Shown here piece after piece: positions 33,460 through 42,007 of a DNA stretch of 51,392 bases. Both the position numbers and the translations under genes were made by a program. Source of the stretch: an uncultured Rhodospirillales bacterium. Its GTDB lineage: Bacteria > Pseudomonadota > Alphaproteobacteria > Acetobacterales > Acetobacteraceae. The stretch is taken from contig CAIMSN010000140.1 in NCBI GenBank assembly GCA_903844135.1, positions 1 through 51,392 on the forward strand, written 5' to 3'. The notes below the pieces were generated by a model. The model had not been told where the DNA came from. It worked only from the letters and a program-made list of their open reading frames with translations, and made no database searches. Position 1 is the stretch's first letter. Each line of letters starts with the position of its first letter.

Positions 33460-34068
33460 ATGGATCACAAGTCGATTCTGCATGGCTTGCAGGGCGAGCC
33501 CGGCGCGTCGAATCCGGCCGGACTGCAGCCGCCCGCCTCGGGTCAGAGCGGACCGCAGGCGGGTGGCGCCGGCAGCGGTCTGCTGTTCCTGCGCGAGGAG
33601 CAGATGCGCCTGGCGCAGGACCTGTTCTTCTTCGCCTATCGCGACCTGACGGCCTCGGCCGACGCGATCCTGGACGAGCTGGATCTCGGCCGGGCGCATC
33701 ATCGCGCGCTGCACTTCATCGGCCGGCGCTCCGGCATCGCGGTCAGTGAGCTGCTGGCCCTGCTGCGCATCACCAAGCAGAGCCTGGCCAGGGTGCTGGG
33801 CGAGCTGATCGAGCGCGGCTACGTGCTGCAGGTGCAGGGCCCGCGCGATCGACGGCAGCGTCTGCTGAGCCTGACCGACCAGGGCCGGGCGCTGGAGCGA
33901 CGCCTGTTCGAGCGGCAGCGCGAGCGCATGGTCGCCGCCTACCGTGACGCGGGCGGCGTCGCGGTCGAAGGGTTCAGGCGGGTGATGCGCGGCGTGATGG
34001 ACGAGGAGACGCGGCTGCTGCTGGAGCCGCGCGATCCGGTCGCGACGCTGCGCCGGGCCGCGCCCTGA
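33460..34068 (+). CDS. MarR-family regulator (PetP-like)
   Basis: This 202-aa protein has a MarR winged helix. LDLGRAHHRALHFIGRRSGIAVSELLALLRITKQSLARVLGELIERGYV is followed by the wing RDRRQRLLSLTDQGRAL. The first 45 residues are a low-complexity extension (Pro, Gly, Gln). The order MarR then OmpR-type regulator matches PetP-PetR described in Rhodobacter, so this is probably the PetP counterpart; that link is by gene order and length, not alignment. Its stop shares bases with the response regulator ATG (TGATG), so they are coupled. No clear ribosome-binding site is seen at its own start. Confidence 0.83.
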   Translation: MDHKSILHGLQGEPGASNPAGLQPPASGQSGPQAGGAGSGLLFLREEQMRLAQDLFFFAYRDLTASADAILDELDLGRAHHRALHFIGRRSGIAVSELLALLRITKQSLARVLGELIERGYVLQVQGPRDRRQRLLSLTDQGRALERRLFERQRERMVAAYRDAGGVAVEGFRRVMRGVMDEETRLLLEPRDPVATLRRAAP

Positions 34069-34781
34069 TGGGAGACGCGGTCCTGCCGGTGGAGGCGCCG
34101 CATGTGCTGGTGGTCGACGACGATCCCAGGCTGCGCTCGCTGCTGCAGCGTTATCTCGCCGAGCAGGGTTTCCGGGTATCGACCGCCGGCAGCGCCGCGG
34201 ACGCCAGGCGGCTGCTGGGCGCGATGCAGCCGGACCTGATGGTGCTCGACGTGACGATGCCTGGAGAGACCGGGCTGGCGCTGACCCGCGCGCTGCGCGA
34301 CGACGGGCACGAGATGCCGATCCTGCTGCTGACGGCGCGCGGCGAGCCGGAGGACCGGATCGCCGGGCTGGAAGCGGGATCGGACGATTATCTCGGCAAG
34401 CCGTTCGAGCCGCGCGAATTGCTGCTGCGTCTGCGCGCGCTGCTGCGGCGGGTCGGGCCGCCGGCGCCGGCCGGCGATCTGCGTCCGGTGCGTCTGGGCG
34501 AGATGGAATTCGATCCGGTGCGCGGCCTGCTGGAGGGCGGACACGGGACCGTGCACATGACCGGCGGCGAGGTCGCGCTCCTGACCGTGCTGGCCCGCCA
34601 TCCCAACGAGGTGCTGTCGCGCGAGGCGATTGCCCGGGTGCTGGAGATGGACGAGGCCGGGGAGCGGGCGATCGACGTGCAGGTGACCAGGCTGCGGCGC
34701 AGGATCGAGGCGGATCCGCGTGAGCCGCGTTTCCTGCAGACGGTGCGCGGCCGCGGCTACGTGCTGCGTCCAGGCAGCTAG
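34068..34781 (+). CDS. OmpR-family response regulator (PetR-like)
   Basis: This 237-aa protein has a receiver domain with acidic residues 17-19 (VVDDDP), the phospho-acceptor Asp61 in MVLDVTMPGETG and Lys in LGKPFEPREL. An OmpR winged helix follows (GGEVALLTVLARHPNEVLSREAIARVL; RAIDVQVTRLRRRIEADPREPRFLQTVRGRGYVL). It should be phosphorylated by the kinase encoded ten bases downstream and bind DNA as a dimer. The length matches what I recall for PetR of Rhodobacter. Targets are unknown. Confidence 0.92.
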   Translation: MGDAVLPVEAPHVLVVDDDPRLRSLLQRYLAEQGFRVSTAGSAADARRLLGAMQPDLMVLDVTMPGETGLALTRALRDDGHEMPILLLTARGEPEDRIAGLEAGSDDYLGKPFEPRELLLRLRALLRRVGPPAPAGDLRPVRLGEMEFDPVRGLLEGGHGTVHMTGGEVALLTVLARHPNEVLSREAIARVLEMDEAGERAIDVQVTRLRRRIEADPREPRFLQTVRGRGYVLRPGS

Positions 34782-34791
34782 AGCGCCCGGA

Positions 34792-36228
34792 ATGGCCGAG
34801 GTCGAAGCCAGGCCATCCGACCGTCTGCTGCCACCGGATCCGCGCGCGGCGTCGGGCGCGACCGACCGGTCGCTGGAGCGGCGGCTGCGCTGGCGGATCC
34901 ATCTCGACCGGCCGGTCCGCCGGCTGCTGCCGCGCTCTCTGCTCGGCCGCTCACTGCTGATCCTGCTGATCCCGCTGGTGGTGACCCAGGGCATCTCGCT
35001 CGAGCTGTTTTATGGCAGCCACCTGAACGTGGTGTCGCGCCGCCTGTCCGGCGCGGTGGCCGGCGAGATCACCCAGACCCTGCTGCTGCTGGAACGCACC
35101 CATCGCGAGTCGGACCGGAGATGGCTGCTGCAGAGCGCCGCGACCCAGTTCCAGCTCGGCATGACGATGCGGCCGCATGCCAGGCTTGAGAAGGGGCGCT
35201 CGACCAACGTGCTCGGGCCGATGGACGAGGATCTCGCCGCCGCCCTGGCGCAGATCGGCCTGCCGTTCACCGCCGACTGGATCAGCGATGCGCATACGGT
35301 GGAGATCCAGATCCAGCTTCCCGACGGGGTGCTGGATGTCGCGGCGCCGCGCAAGCGTCTCGATGTCGGACCGATCTGGATCTTCGTCGCCTGGGTCGCG
35401 GGCAGCGCGCTGCTGCTGTTCATCGTCGCCGCCTTGTTCATGCGCAACCAGGTCCGGGCGATCCGCCGCCTGGCCAGGGCGGCGGAGGCGTTCGGCATGG
35501 GGCGCGATCCGGGACCGATCCGCCCGGAGGGGGCGCAGGAGGTGCGCAAGGCGGCCAGCGCGTTCAACCGCATGCAGGAGCGCATCCTGCGCTTCGTCGC
35601 CCAGCGCACGGCGATGCTGGCCGGCGTCAGCCACGATCTGCGCACGCCGCTGACCCGCCTGCGCCTGACGCTGGCGATGCTGCCGCAGAACGGCGTGGTG
35701 ATGGCGGAGTCGCTGGCCCCGGATGTCGGCGAGATGGTGGCCGACATCGAGGAGATGGACCGCATGATCGAGGGCTATCTCTCGTTCGCGCGCGGCGAGG
35801 GCGCCGAGCAGGCCGAGCCGGTCTGCCTGCCGATGCTGCTCGACGAGGTCGCCGCCGCCGCTGGGCGGGCGGGCGCCGTGGTGCTGTCGGTGCAGGCCGG
35901 ACCGATGCCCGACATCGTGCTGCGGCAGGGCGCGATCCGCCGCGTGCTGGCCAACCTGCTGGAGAACGCAAGGCGGCATGGCGGCCGCATCCGCATCGCC
36001 GCCGCGGCGGAGGCGCGCTGGGTGGTGCTGCTGATCGACGATGACGGGCCGGGCATTCCCGACCACAAGCGCGAGCAGGTGTTCCGCGCCTTCGAGAGCG
36101 GCGACGGCGGCGGCACCGGGCTCGGCCTGACCATCGCCCGCGACATCATCCAGGCGCACGGCGGCGACATCTGGCTGGAACGAAGCCCGCTCGGCGGGCT
36201 GAGGGCCAGGATCAGGCTGCCGATATGA
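34792..36228 (+). CDS. Membrane sensor histidine kinase (EnvZ-like)
   Basis: This 478-aa protein has two membrane helices (about 53-73 and 195-217) flanking a periplasmic domain of about 120 residues. A HAMP segment follows, then HisKA with the phospho-acceptor His281 in AGVSHDLRTPLTRL. The ATPase domain has NLLENARRHGG, DDGPGIPDHKREQVF and GGTGLGLTIARDIIQAHGG. This is the EnvZ architecture. It is encoded directly after the OmpR-type regulator, so they form a pair. The ATG at 34792 lacks a strong ribosome-binding site. The N-terminal 45 residues are cytosolic and Arg-rich. Confidence 0.92.
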   Translation: MAEVEARPSDRLLPPDPRAASGATDRSLERRLRWRIHLDRPVRRLLPRSLLGRSLLILLIPLVVTQGISLELFYGSHLNVVSRRLSGAVAGEITQTLLLLERTHRESDRRWLLQSAATQFQLGMTMRPHARLEKGRSTNVLGPMDEDLAAALAQIGLPFTADWISDAHTVEIQIQLPDGVLDVAAPRKRLDVGPIWIFVAWVAGSALLLFIVAALFMRNQVRAIRRLARAAEAFGMGRDPGPIRPEGAQEVRKAASAFNRMQERILRFVAQRTAMLAGVSHDLRTPLTRLRLTLAMLPQNGVVMAESLAPDVGEMVADIEEMDRMIEGYLSFARGEGAEQAEPVCLPMLLDEVAAAAGRAGAVVLSVQAGPMPDIVLRQGAIRRVLANLLENARRHGGRIRIAAAAEARWVVLLIDDDGPGIPDHKREQVFRAFESGDGGGTGLGLTIARDIIQAHGGDIWLERSPLGGLRARIRLPI

Positions 36229-36253
36229 CCCGCGTGTCCGCGCGGTTCGATCG

Positions 36254-37783
36254 GTGCTAGCGCGCTGCTCCAGGCTGTTCGGCGGTTTCCAGCTCGAGAC
36301 CGCGCCGCCCGAGATCGGGACGCATCGCGACGCGTTCGTCCGGCATGGGGTGCTGTACGATCGTCATCGCGCCATTCTCCCTTCGTCGGCGCTGCTGCGG
36401 GAATACGGGCCGCTGTCGCTGGTCAATGGTCCGGTGACGTCGGAGCACAATCCCGGCCGGCCGAAGCGAATTCTCGACGAGCCGCTCTACTGGCTGGGTG
36501 TGGTCCATCCGCACTACGGCCATTTCATGGCCAGCACGCTGTCGCGGCTCTGGGCCTGGCCGCAGGGTTCGTGCCGGATCGCCTATACCGGCCCGCCGGG
36601 TGCGGACGCGCTGTTCGCGACGCCGTTCGCGGGCCCGATCTTTTCCGCCCTCGGCCTGACCAGCGACGATTTCGTCGCGGTGGGCGACTTCGACCTGCTG
36701 CGCGAGGTGGTGCTGCCGGCCCCGAGCCTGGTCGAGAACAGCATCGTGCATACCGCGTTCGGCGACATGACGCGTCGGATCGCCGGCCGGATCGTCCCGA
36801 ACTTCCAGCGCGCGGTCGATCCGCGCCCGGTCTATCTGTCGAAATCCCGCCTGGCCGGAGGCGTATCGCGCGTGCTCGACGAGGATGCGGTGAGCGACGT
36901 GCTGGCGCGCGCCGGGGCGCTGGTGGTGCATCCGGAAACGCTGCCGTTCGCGCAGCAGGTCGCGCTCTGGCAGCGACACGACACCTTCATCGGCTCGGCG
37001 GGATCGGCGCTGCACACGGCGGCGTTCGCCACCGGCAAACGGATCGTGTCGTTCTCGCACACGCAGCACGTCGAATCGAACCAGGTGCTGATCGACCGGG
37101 AGGCCGGTCACGAGAGCACCTATCTGTATCCCACCACCGGGGTCGACATCCTGCCCGCCGGTGGCGGCTTTCATCGCTCGGTCAGGCTCGCCGATCCCGA
37201 AGCGGTGGCCTCCGCGCTCCTGCGTGCGGTCGGGCTGGGCCCGGGCGAGCGGGAGTCGTTCAGTGCCGTGCCGCGGCCGCCGGCGGACACCGCGGCGCGG
37301 TTCCTCTACCCGGACGAGCCGTTCGGGACCAACCTCGCGCTCGGCCGGCCGGCGCGCATCAGCTCGTCCGATCCGGCCTGGCAGAGGCGGGGCGGCGCCG
37401 CCGATGCCGGGATGGCGGTGTCGGGCCTGCTCTCCGACAGCTACCATTTCCACACCCTGAACGAGCCGCAGCCCTGGTGGGAGGTGGATCTGGAGGCGAC
37501 CTGCCTGATCAACGAGGTGCGCGTGTTCAACCGGCACGACGTCGCGCAGGGCCGGGCGTCGCGCCTGCTGGTCCTGTTCTCGCTGGATCGCGACACCTGG
37601 GAGACCGTCGGACAGCGTTCCGATCCCGGGATCTTCGACGGCCTCGATTCTCATCCCTATCGCTGGCTGGCGCCGGGGCCGATGCTGGCACGCTTCGTGC
37701 GCCTGCAGTTGCCGGACCACGACATGCTGCATCTGAACCAGGTCGAGATCTTTGGGGTCCGCACCGATCGGGCCTTGTGCTGA
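36254..37783 (+). CDS. GT61-like glycosyltransferase fused to a discoidin (F5/8 type C) domain
   Basis: This 509-aa protein has two parts. Residues 1-330 resemble GT61-type glycosyltransferases: PHYGHFMASTLSRLW, RPVYLSKSRLAGG, RVLDEDAVSDVL, VVHPETLPFAQQVALW and FIGSAGSALHTAAF give the usual C-terminal nucleotide-sugar half. Residues about 357-503 look like a discoidin/F5/8 type C carbohydrate-binding module (NLALGRPARISSS, QPWWEVDLEATCLINEVRVFNR, ARFVRLQLPDHDMLHLNQVEIFG). No signal peptide is seen, so the fusion seems to act in the cytosol, which is odd for a discoidin domain. It starts at a GTG. The hexapeptide acetyltransferase gene converges on it, so the two may serve the same surface glycan. 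Confidence 0.78.
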   Translation: MLARCSRLFGGFQLETAPPEIGTHRDAFVRHGVLYDRHRAILPSSALLREYGPLSLVNGPVTSEHNPGRPKRILDEPLYWLGVVHPHYGHFMASTLSRLWAWPQGSCRIAYTGPPGADALFATPFAGPIFSALGLTSDDFVAVGDFDLLREVVLPAPSLVENSIVHTAFGDMTRRIAGRIVPNFQRAVDPRPVYLSKSRLAGGVSRVLDEDAVSDVLARAGALVVHPETLPFAQQVALWQRHDTFIGSAGSALHTAAFATGKRIVSFSHTQHVESNQVLIDREAGHESTYLYPTTGVDILPAGGGFHRSVRLADPEAVASALLRAVGLGPGERESFSAVPRPPADTAARFLYPDEPFGTNLALGRPARISSSDPAWQRRGGAADAGMAVSGLLSDSYHFHTLNEPQPWWEVDLEATCLINEVRVFNRHDVAQGRASRLLVLFSLDRDTWETVGQRSDPGIFDGLDSHPYRWLAPGPMLARFVRLQLPDHDMLHLNQVEIFGVRTDRALC

Positions 37784-37800
37784 GCGAGCGGGGACGGACG

Positions 37801-38373
37801 TCACCGCTCCAGTTCGACCAGCAGCCGGTCGATATCCTTCGACACCAGGAAGGGCACCAGCCGGTTGATGTCTTCGTCGGTCCGGTCCCACCAGGCGGTC
37901 CTGAGCAGCCTCTCGATCTGGCCGGCCTGGAACCGGTAGCGAACAATCTGGGCTGGATTGCCGGCGACGATCGCAAAAGGCGGGATGTCGCCGCGAACGA
38001 TCGCGCCGGCGCCGATGATCGCCCCGTGTCCGACCCGCGCGCCCGGAAGGATGATCGAGCCTTCGCCGATCCATACGTCCGAACCGATCGTGACGCCGTG
38101 GCCGCTATGGCAACTCGTGTCGTTCATGGCCGGCCAGTAGCCGCGGAAACTGTCGAACGGGTAGGTCGTCCCGAACGAACTGACGTGGTTGCCGAGAATG
38201 ATCTTGATGCCGGCGAAGGAACAGAACCGGCCCACCGTCAGCGGCCCGGCGCCTTCCTCGATGATGTGGGGATTGCCGTAGGTGTGATCGCCCACCGCCC
38301 ATCCGTAGCGGGCGATCTTGTCTTGGAGTTGTATACGGGTGAGACCGATATAGGCTGGGATGTCGCGACGCAT
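37801..38373 (-). CDS. Hexapeptide-repeat acetyltransferase (CatB/XAT-like)
   Basis: This 190-aa protein has left-handed beta-helix repeats (VTIGSDVWIGEGSIILPGARVGHGAIIGAGAIVRGDIPPFAIVAGNPAQIVRYRF) and the loop SCHSGHG, as in xenobiotic and sugar O-acetyltransferases of the CatB type. It transfers acetyl from acetyl-CoA to a hydroxyl; family members inactivate chloramphenicol or streptogramins, or modify polysaccharides. The neighbour is a glycosyltransferase, which favours a glycan substrate, but this is inference. ATG 38373 has GGGAG seven bases upstream. Confidence 0.83.
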   Translation of the reverse strand: MRRDIPAYIGLTRIQLQDKIARYGWAVGDHTYGNPHIIEEGAGPLTVGRFCSFAGIKIILGNHVSSFGTTYPFDSFRGYWPAMNDTSCHSGHGVTIGSDVWIGEGSIILPGARVGHGAIIGAGAIVRGDIPPFAIVAGNPAQIVRYRFQAGQIERLLRTAWWDRTDEDINRLVPFLVSKDIDRLLVELER

Positions 38374-38519
38374 GGGAACTCCCGACGGGGCGGCTCTGGT
38401 CTGGAGCTGGGATCGTAACGACGACCCGTGACGGGCGAAATGGCTGCGTCGCGCGTGCGGAGGAGGGACAGACGGGCTGCTGCTGCTGCTGGCGGCCGCC
38501 CGACCAGCAAGCGGAATCG

Positions 38520-38876
38520 TCAGCTTCCGAGCGCGGTGCAACGGCCGACGGACGGGTAGGGCGTGTCCATGCGCTCGAAGACCGGGGGAGAGCCGCGACA
38601 GACAGACGTCTGGGTCTTTCCGTCCGCCGCATGCGTCTTCCTGAGGAACGGAATGCCGGACAGGGACGCCTGCCTCTGCAGGCCAGGATCGTCCGACAGG
38701 TCCGGAAGGCGTGTGCCGCAATCCCGCACCGCCTCCCACAGATCGATGTCCGCGACCGAAGCCTGGCGGATGCATGTCGAGTCCGGCACGCCAGCGGAGC
38801 GCTGGAACGGCGGTTCGGCGCAGGCGGAAAGCGCCAGGACGCACACCAGGGCAGCGGCCGAACGAAGCGTGGTCAT
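38520..38876 (-). CDS. Small putative lipoprotein of unknown function
   Basis: This 118-aa protein starts MTTLRSAAALVCVLALSAC, a lipoprotein signal with a LSAC lipobox (Cys19). The mature part has four more cysteines (STCIRQ, RDCGTR, SVCRGS, GRCTAL), probably in disulfides in the periplasm. No domain is recognised. It lies 147 bases upstream of the acetyltransferase on the same strand and 78 bases downstream of bamE. Confidence 0.6.
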   Translation of the reverse strand: MTTLRSAAALVCVLALSACAEPPFQRSAGVPDSTCIRQASVADIDLWEAVRDCGTRLPDLSDDPGLQRQASLSGIPFLRKTHAADGKTQTSVCRGSPPVFERMDTPYPSVGRCTALGS

Positions 38877-38954
38877 GACGGCGACGCCCTTTCAAACGGG
38901 ACCGGCGCTCAACCTGTTATAACGGACGTTCCGCTTCAAGGCGCAATGTCGTGA

Positions 38955-39512
38955 TCAGGGCAGGGTGTTGCCGGCGCCGCCATGGCCGTAGCCGTTGTTG
39001 CTGCCCAGACCGGAGCCGCCCAGCGTATCGCCGCCGAGGCCCATCGGGTTGTAGCGCCCGACATTGCCGATCAGTTGCTGCATGAAGGAGGCGTCGCTGC
39101 CCGGCGACGGGGTCACGCGCTGCGTCATCGCCACGTCGTGCGCGTTCGACTTGTCGAGGCGGTGGACGGTCTGCAGCGTGCCGCCCTGGTCGAACGCCAG
39201 CACCAGCACCTGCTGCTTTTCGATCTTGTCGCGCGCCAGCGGCACCGGAGCGGTGATTTCACCGATATAGAACCAGGTATTGTCGTCGAAGGTGGCCTTT
39301 GCGGTCGGCGAGCCGAGCAGGGCGGTCACGTCGGCGCGGCTCATGCTGCCGGGCTTGAGCTGGTCGTAATCCTGCTTCTCGACGAACTGGCCCCGCTCGG
39401 TCGGCAGCGGCGCGAAGATCGCGCACCCGCCCAATCCGGCGATCGCGGCGACGGAAAGCGCCGCGGCACGGAGCCGCGCGGCGAGAGCACAGGAAGAAAG
39501 AGCGGTTCGCAT
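38955..39512 (-). CDS. bamE: Outer-membrane assembly lipoprotein BamE (SmpA/OmlA)
   Basis: This 185-aa protein has a lipoprotein signal with GLGGC (Cys30). The SmpA/OmlA domain follows: [38 protein letters not shown], then [18 protein letters not shown] glycine/asparagine-rich tail ends the protein ([14 protein letters not shown]). BamE supports BamD and BamA in outer-membrane protein assembly. Start at ATG 39512 follows AGGA 11 bases before. It is divergent from the DUF177-rpmF operon, a common alphaproteobacterial arrangement; the cytochrome chaperone gene sometimes found between them is absent. Confidence 0.9.
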   Translation of the reverse strand: MRTALSSCALAARLRAAALSVAAIAGLGGCAIFAPLPTERGQFVEKQDYDQLKPGSMSRADVTALLGSPTAKATFDDNTWFYIGEITAPVPLARDKIEKQQVLVLAFDQGGTLQTVHRLDKSNAHDVAMTQRVTPSPGSDASFMQQLIGNVGRYNPMGLGGDTLGGSGLGSNNGYGHGGAGNTLP

Positions 39513-39686
39513 GGCTGGCAACGATCCTGTGCTGGGTGCGGACCGGTTGCCCGGCGGCGCCGTCATGCCCTAGTCAGCGTGCCACGCGCTCTCGCAGCGA
39601 GGCCGCCCCAGTGGCACCTGCGTCCGGTGCCCGATCGGCCGGACGGTGTCAATCGTTCCGTGAGGAACTTCAAGGAGCAGGGGAGC

Positions 39687-40292
39687 ATGGTGATCACGCC
39701 CGAACTATCCCGGACGGTGCAGGTCAGGAGCCTGGGCGAGCTCAGACTCGGCGAAACCGCCGCGGAGATCGTCGTCGAGGCGTCGCCGGCGGAATGCGAC
39801 AGGCTGGCGGCCCGGCTCGACGTTCCCGCGGTGTCGGCGCTGCATTGCCGGTTCCGCCTGTCCGGCGCCGACCAGGCCGGACGCGTCGCCGCCGACGGCC
39901 TGCTGCAGGCCACGCTGACGCGGATCTGCGTGGCCACGCTGGAGCCGTTCGAGGCCGGCGTGGCGGAGCGTTTCTCGGTCCGTTTCGTGCCGGAGCAGGC
40001 GCTCGACGCCGCCGTCGCGATCGGGCCGGAGGACGGGTTCGATCTGGAGGCCGACGACGACGTGCCGTATCGCGGCGCGTCGATCGATCTCGGCGAGGCC
40101 GCGGTGGAGCAGTTGGCGCTGGCGATGGATCCCTATCCGCGCCGGCCGGGCTCCGAACTGCCGCCCGGCATCGGCAGCGTCGACGTGCCGGACGTCGCGT
40201 CGGAGCACGTCGATCCGGACTCGCAGGAGAGCGGCGCCGGCCGACCCAACCCGTTCGCCGTCCTGGCCGGGCGTCGCCGCGCCGACAACTGA
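39687..40292 (+). CDS. yceD: DUF177 (YceD-like) protein
   Basis: This 201-aa protein has the DUF177 pattern: an N-terminal strand region ([17 protein letters not shown]), [49 protein letters not shown] with the conserved C-x-x-T-LEPF core, and [22 protein letters not shown]. The YceD name in E. coli and plant homologues is linked to 23S rRNA accumulation. It lies just upstream of rpmF as in most bacteria. RBS: AGGGGAG, with a stronger AAGGAG slightly upstream. Confidence 0.9.
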   Translation: MVITPELSRTVQVRSLGELRLGETAAEIVVEASPAECDRLAARLDVPAVSALHCRFRLSGADQAGRVAADGLLQATLTRICVATLEPFEAGVAERFSVRFVPEQALDAAVAIGPEDGFDLEADDDVPYRGASIDLGEAAVEQLALAMDPYPRRPGSELPPGIGSVDVPDVASEHVDPDSQESGAGRPNPFAVLAGRRRADN

Positions 40293-40504
40293 CCCGTCGG
40301 CGCGGCCGACCGCTGACTGGCCGGCCGAGCGTGCGGGCGAAGGTTTGCTTGCGAAGCGCGGTCACCTCTGATAGACGCCGCCGCTCATTGCATGCAGGTG
40401 CGCAACCGGGTTCGTCGCCGGGCCGGAGCCAGATCGGGCCCTTGCCCGGCGATCGTCCGAACCGGATCCCGCCACCGTTATCGAAACTGGAGGGGCTCAG
40501 GCCC

Positions 40505-40708
40505 ATGGCTGTTCCCAAGAGAAAGACCTCGCCCTCACGCCGCGGGATGCGCCGGAGCCACGAGGCGCTGCCGAGCGAGGCGCACAACGAGTGCGGCAAT
40601 TGCGGCGAGCTGAAGCGCCCGCATCATGTCTGCGGTCAGTGCGGCCATTATGACGGCCGCGAGGTCGTTCAAGCCGGCAAGGCCCTGAAGGCTGCCATCC
40701 GTCTCTGA
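40505..40708 (+). CDS. rpmF: 50S ribosomal protein L32
   Basis: This 67-aa protein starts [22 protein letters not shown] and has a zinc-ribbon pair of cysteines (CGNCGE and CGQCG), so it is the zinc-binding form of L32. It is small and basic as expected. It follows DUF177 by 212 bases, a gap in which I see no strong signal, and is 20 bases before plsX. Confidence 0.97.
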   Translation: MAVPKRKTSPSRRGMRRSHEALPSEAHNECGNCGELKRPHHVCGQCGHYDGREVVQAGKALKAAIRL

Positions 40709-40728
40709 GCGCAAGGCGGGCTGAGCGC

Positions 40729-41967
40729 ATGCCGTCTCCGTCGGATCTCCCGGCACCGGCCGCGTCGGGCCTGGCCCAGGACTCTGCCTCGGAGCTTGGC
40801 CAAAGCCCTGGCGTAATCCCTGGGCGGGACGACACCGGCACGCGCTCTCCCGACTACGCGCTGGTCGTCGATGCGATGGGTGGCGACGGCGCACCCAACA
40901 TCGTCATCGACGGTCTGGCGCTCTCCGCCAAGCGCCACCCGGGGGCGCGGATCCTGCTGGTCGGCGACGAGGCCGTGCTGGTGCCGCTACTGGCTGCATC
41001 GCCGGCCCGGGCGATCTGCACGGTGCGGCACGCCGGATCGTTGATCAGCAACGAACTCAAGGGAACCGCCGCGCTGCGTCTGCGCGATTCGTCGATGCGG
41101 ATCGCGATGGATGCGGTGTCCGGCGGCGAGGCGCTCGGCGTCGTCTCGGCCGGCAATTCCGGCGCGCTGCTGGCGCTAGCCAAGATCGTCGTCAAGACCA
41201 TCCCCGGGATCGACCGCCCGGCGCTGGCGGCGGTGAGCCCGTCGGCGCGCGGCGACGTGGTGATGCTCGATCTCGGCGCCAACGTCGCCTGCGACAGCCG
41301 CAACCTGGTCGAATTCGCCATCATGGGCGAGGCGTTCGCCCGCGTCGTGCTCGGCCTTCCGTCGCCGACCATCGGCCTGCTCAATGTCGGCTCCGAGCAG
41401 ATGAAGGGCGACGATCGTCTGCGCCAGGCCGCCGACAGGCTGCGGACCAGCCCGATGGCGGCGCAGTTCCATGGCTTCGTCGAGGGCCACGACATCACCG
41501 CCGGCACCACCGACGTGGTGGTCACCGACGGCTTCACCGGCAACGTGGCGCTGAAGACCGGCGAGGGGGCGATGAAGCTGGCCGGAACCCTGCTCAAGCA
41601 GGTCTTCAAGGCCAACCTGCTGTCGCGCCTGGCCTATCTGCTGGCGCGCCCAGGGCTGGACCGGATGCGCGAGTGGCTCGACCCGCGCCGCTACAACGGC
41701 GCGGTGCTGCTCGGGCTGAACGGCGTGGTGGTCAAGTCGCATGGCGGCGCCGACGCGGAGGGTTTCGCCCACGCCGTCGATGTCGCCATGGACATGGTCA
41801 CCCACCGCTTCAACGAGCGCATCCGCTCGGGGATCGGCCAGCTCTCGGCGTCCGCGCCCGCCACCATCCTGGAGCCGCCCCAGGATCCACGGTGCCCGGA
41901 CGACCTGCCCGATGCACCGCATCTGGGCGACCGGCAGCTCCCGAGCCGGCTCGCCACCACCGGCTGA
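40729..41967 (+). CDS. plsX: Phosphate acyltransferase PlsX
   Basis: This 412-aa protein has the PlsX core starting at ALVVDAMGGDGAPN (about 44-57), then VSAGNSGALLALAK, DLGANVACDS, LLNVGSEQMKGDD and VVVTDGFTGNVALKTGEG. It makes acyl-phosphate from acyl-ACP for phospholipid synthesis. The first 40 residues (rich in Ser, Pro, Gly) precede the family start. No start codon closer to the core is visible, so the extension may be real. fabH follows 40 bases later. Confidence 0.95.
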   Translation: MPSPSDLPAPAASGLAQDSASELGQSPGVIPGRDDTGTRSPDYALVVDAMGGDGAPNIVIDGLALSAKRHPGARILLVGDEAVLVPLLAASPARAICTVRHAGSLISNELKGTAALRLRDSSMRIAMDAVSGGEALGVVSAGNSGALLALAKIVVKTIPGIDRPALAAVSPSARGDVVMLDLGANVACDSRNLVEFAIMGEAFARVVLGLPSPTIGLLNVGSEQMKGDDRLRQAADRLRTSPMAAQFHGFVEGHDITAGTTDVVVTDGFTGNVALKTGEGAMKLAGTLLKQVFKANLLSRLAYLLARPGLDRMREWLDPRRYNGAVLLGLNGVVVKSHGGADAEGFAHAVDVAMDMVTHRFNERIRSGIGQLSASAPATILEPPQDPRCPDDLPDAPHLGDRQLPSRLATTG

Positions 41968-42007
41968 CACGCCTGCCACCCGCCAGCTCACAGACCGACG
42001 GACCCGC

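Noticed and set aside
36254-38373. A complete polysaccharide biosynthesis cluster
   Set aside because: Only one glycosyltransferase and one acetyltransferase are present, and they are convergent. No polymerase, flippase or further transferase is seen.
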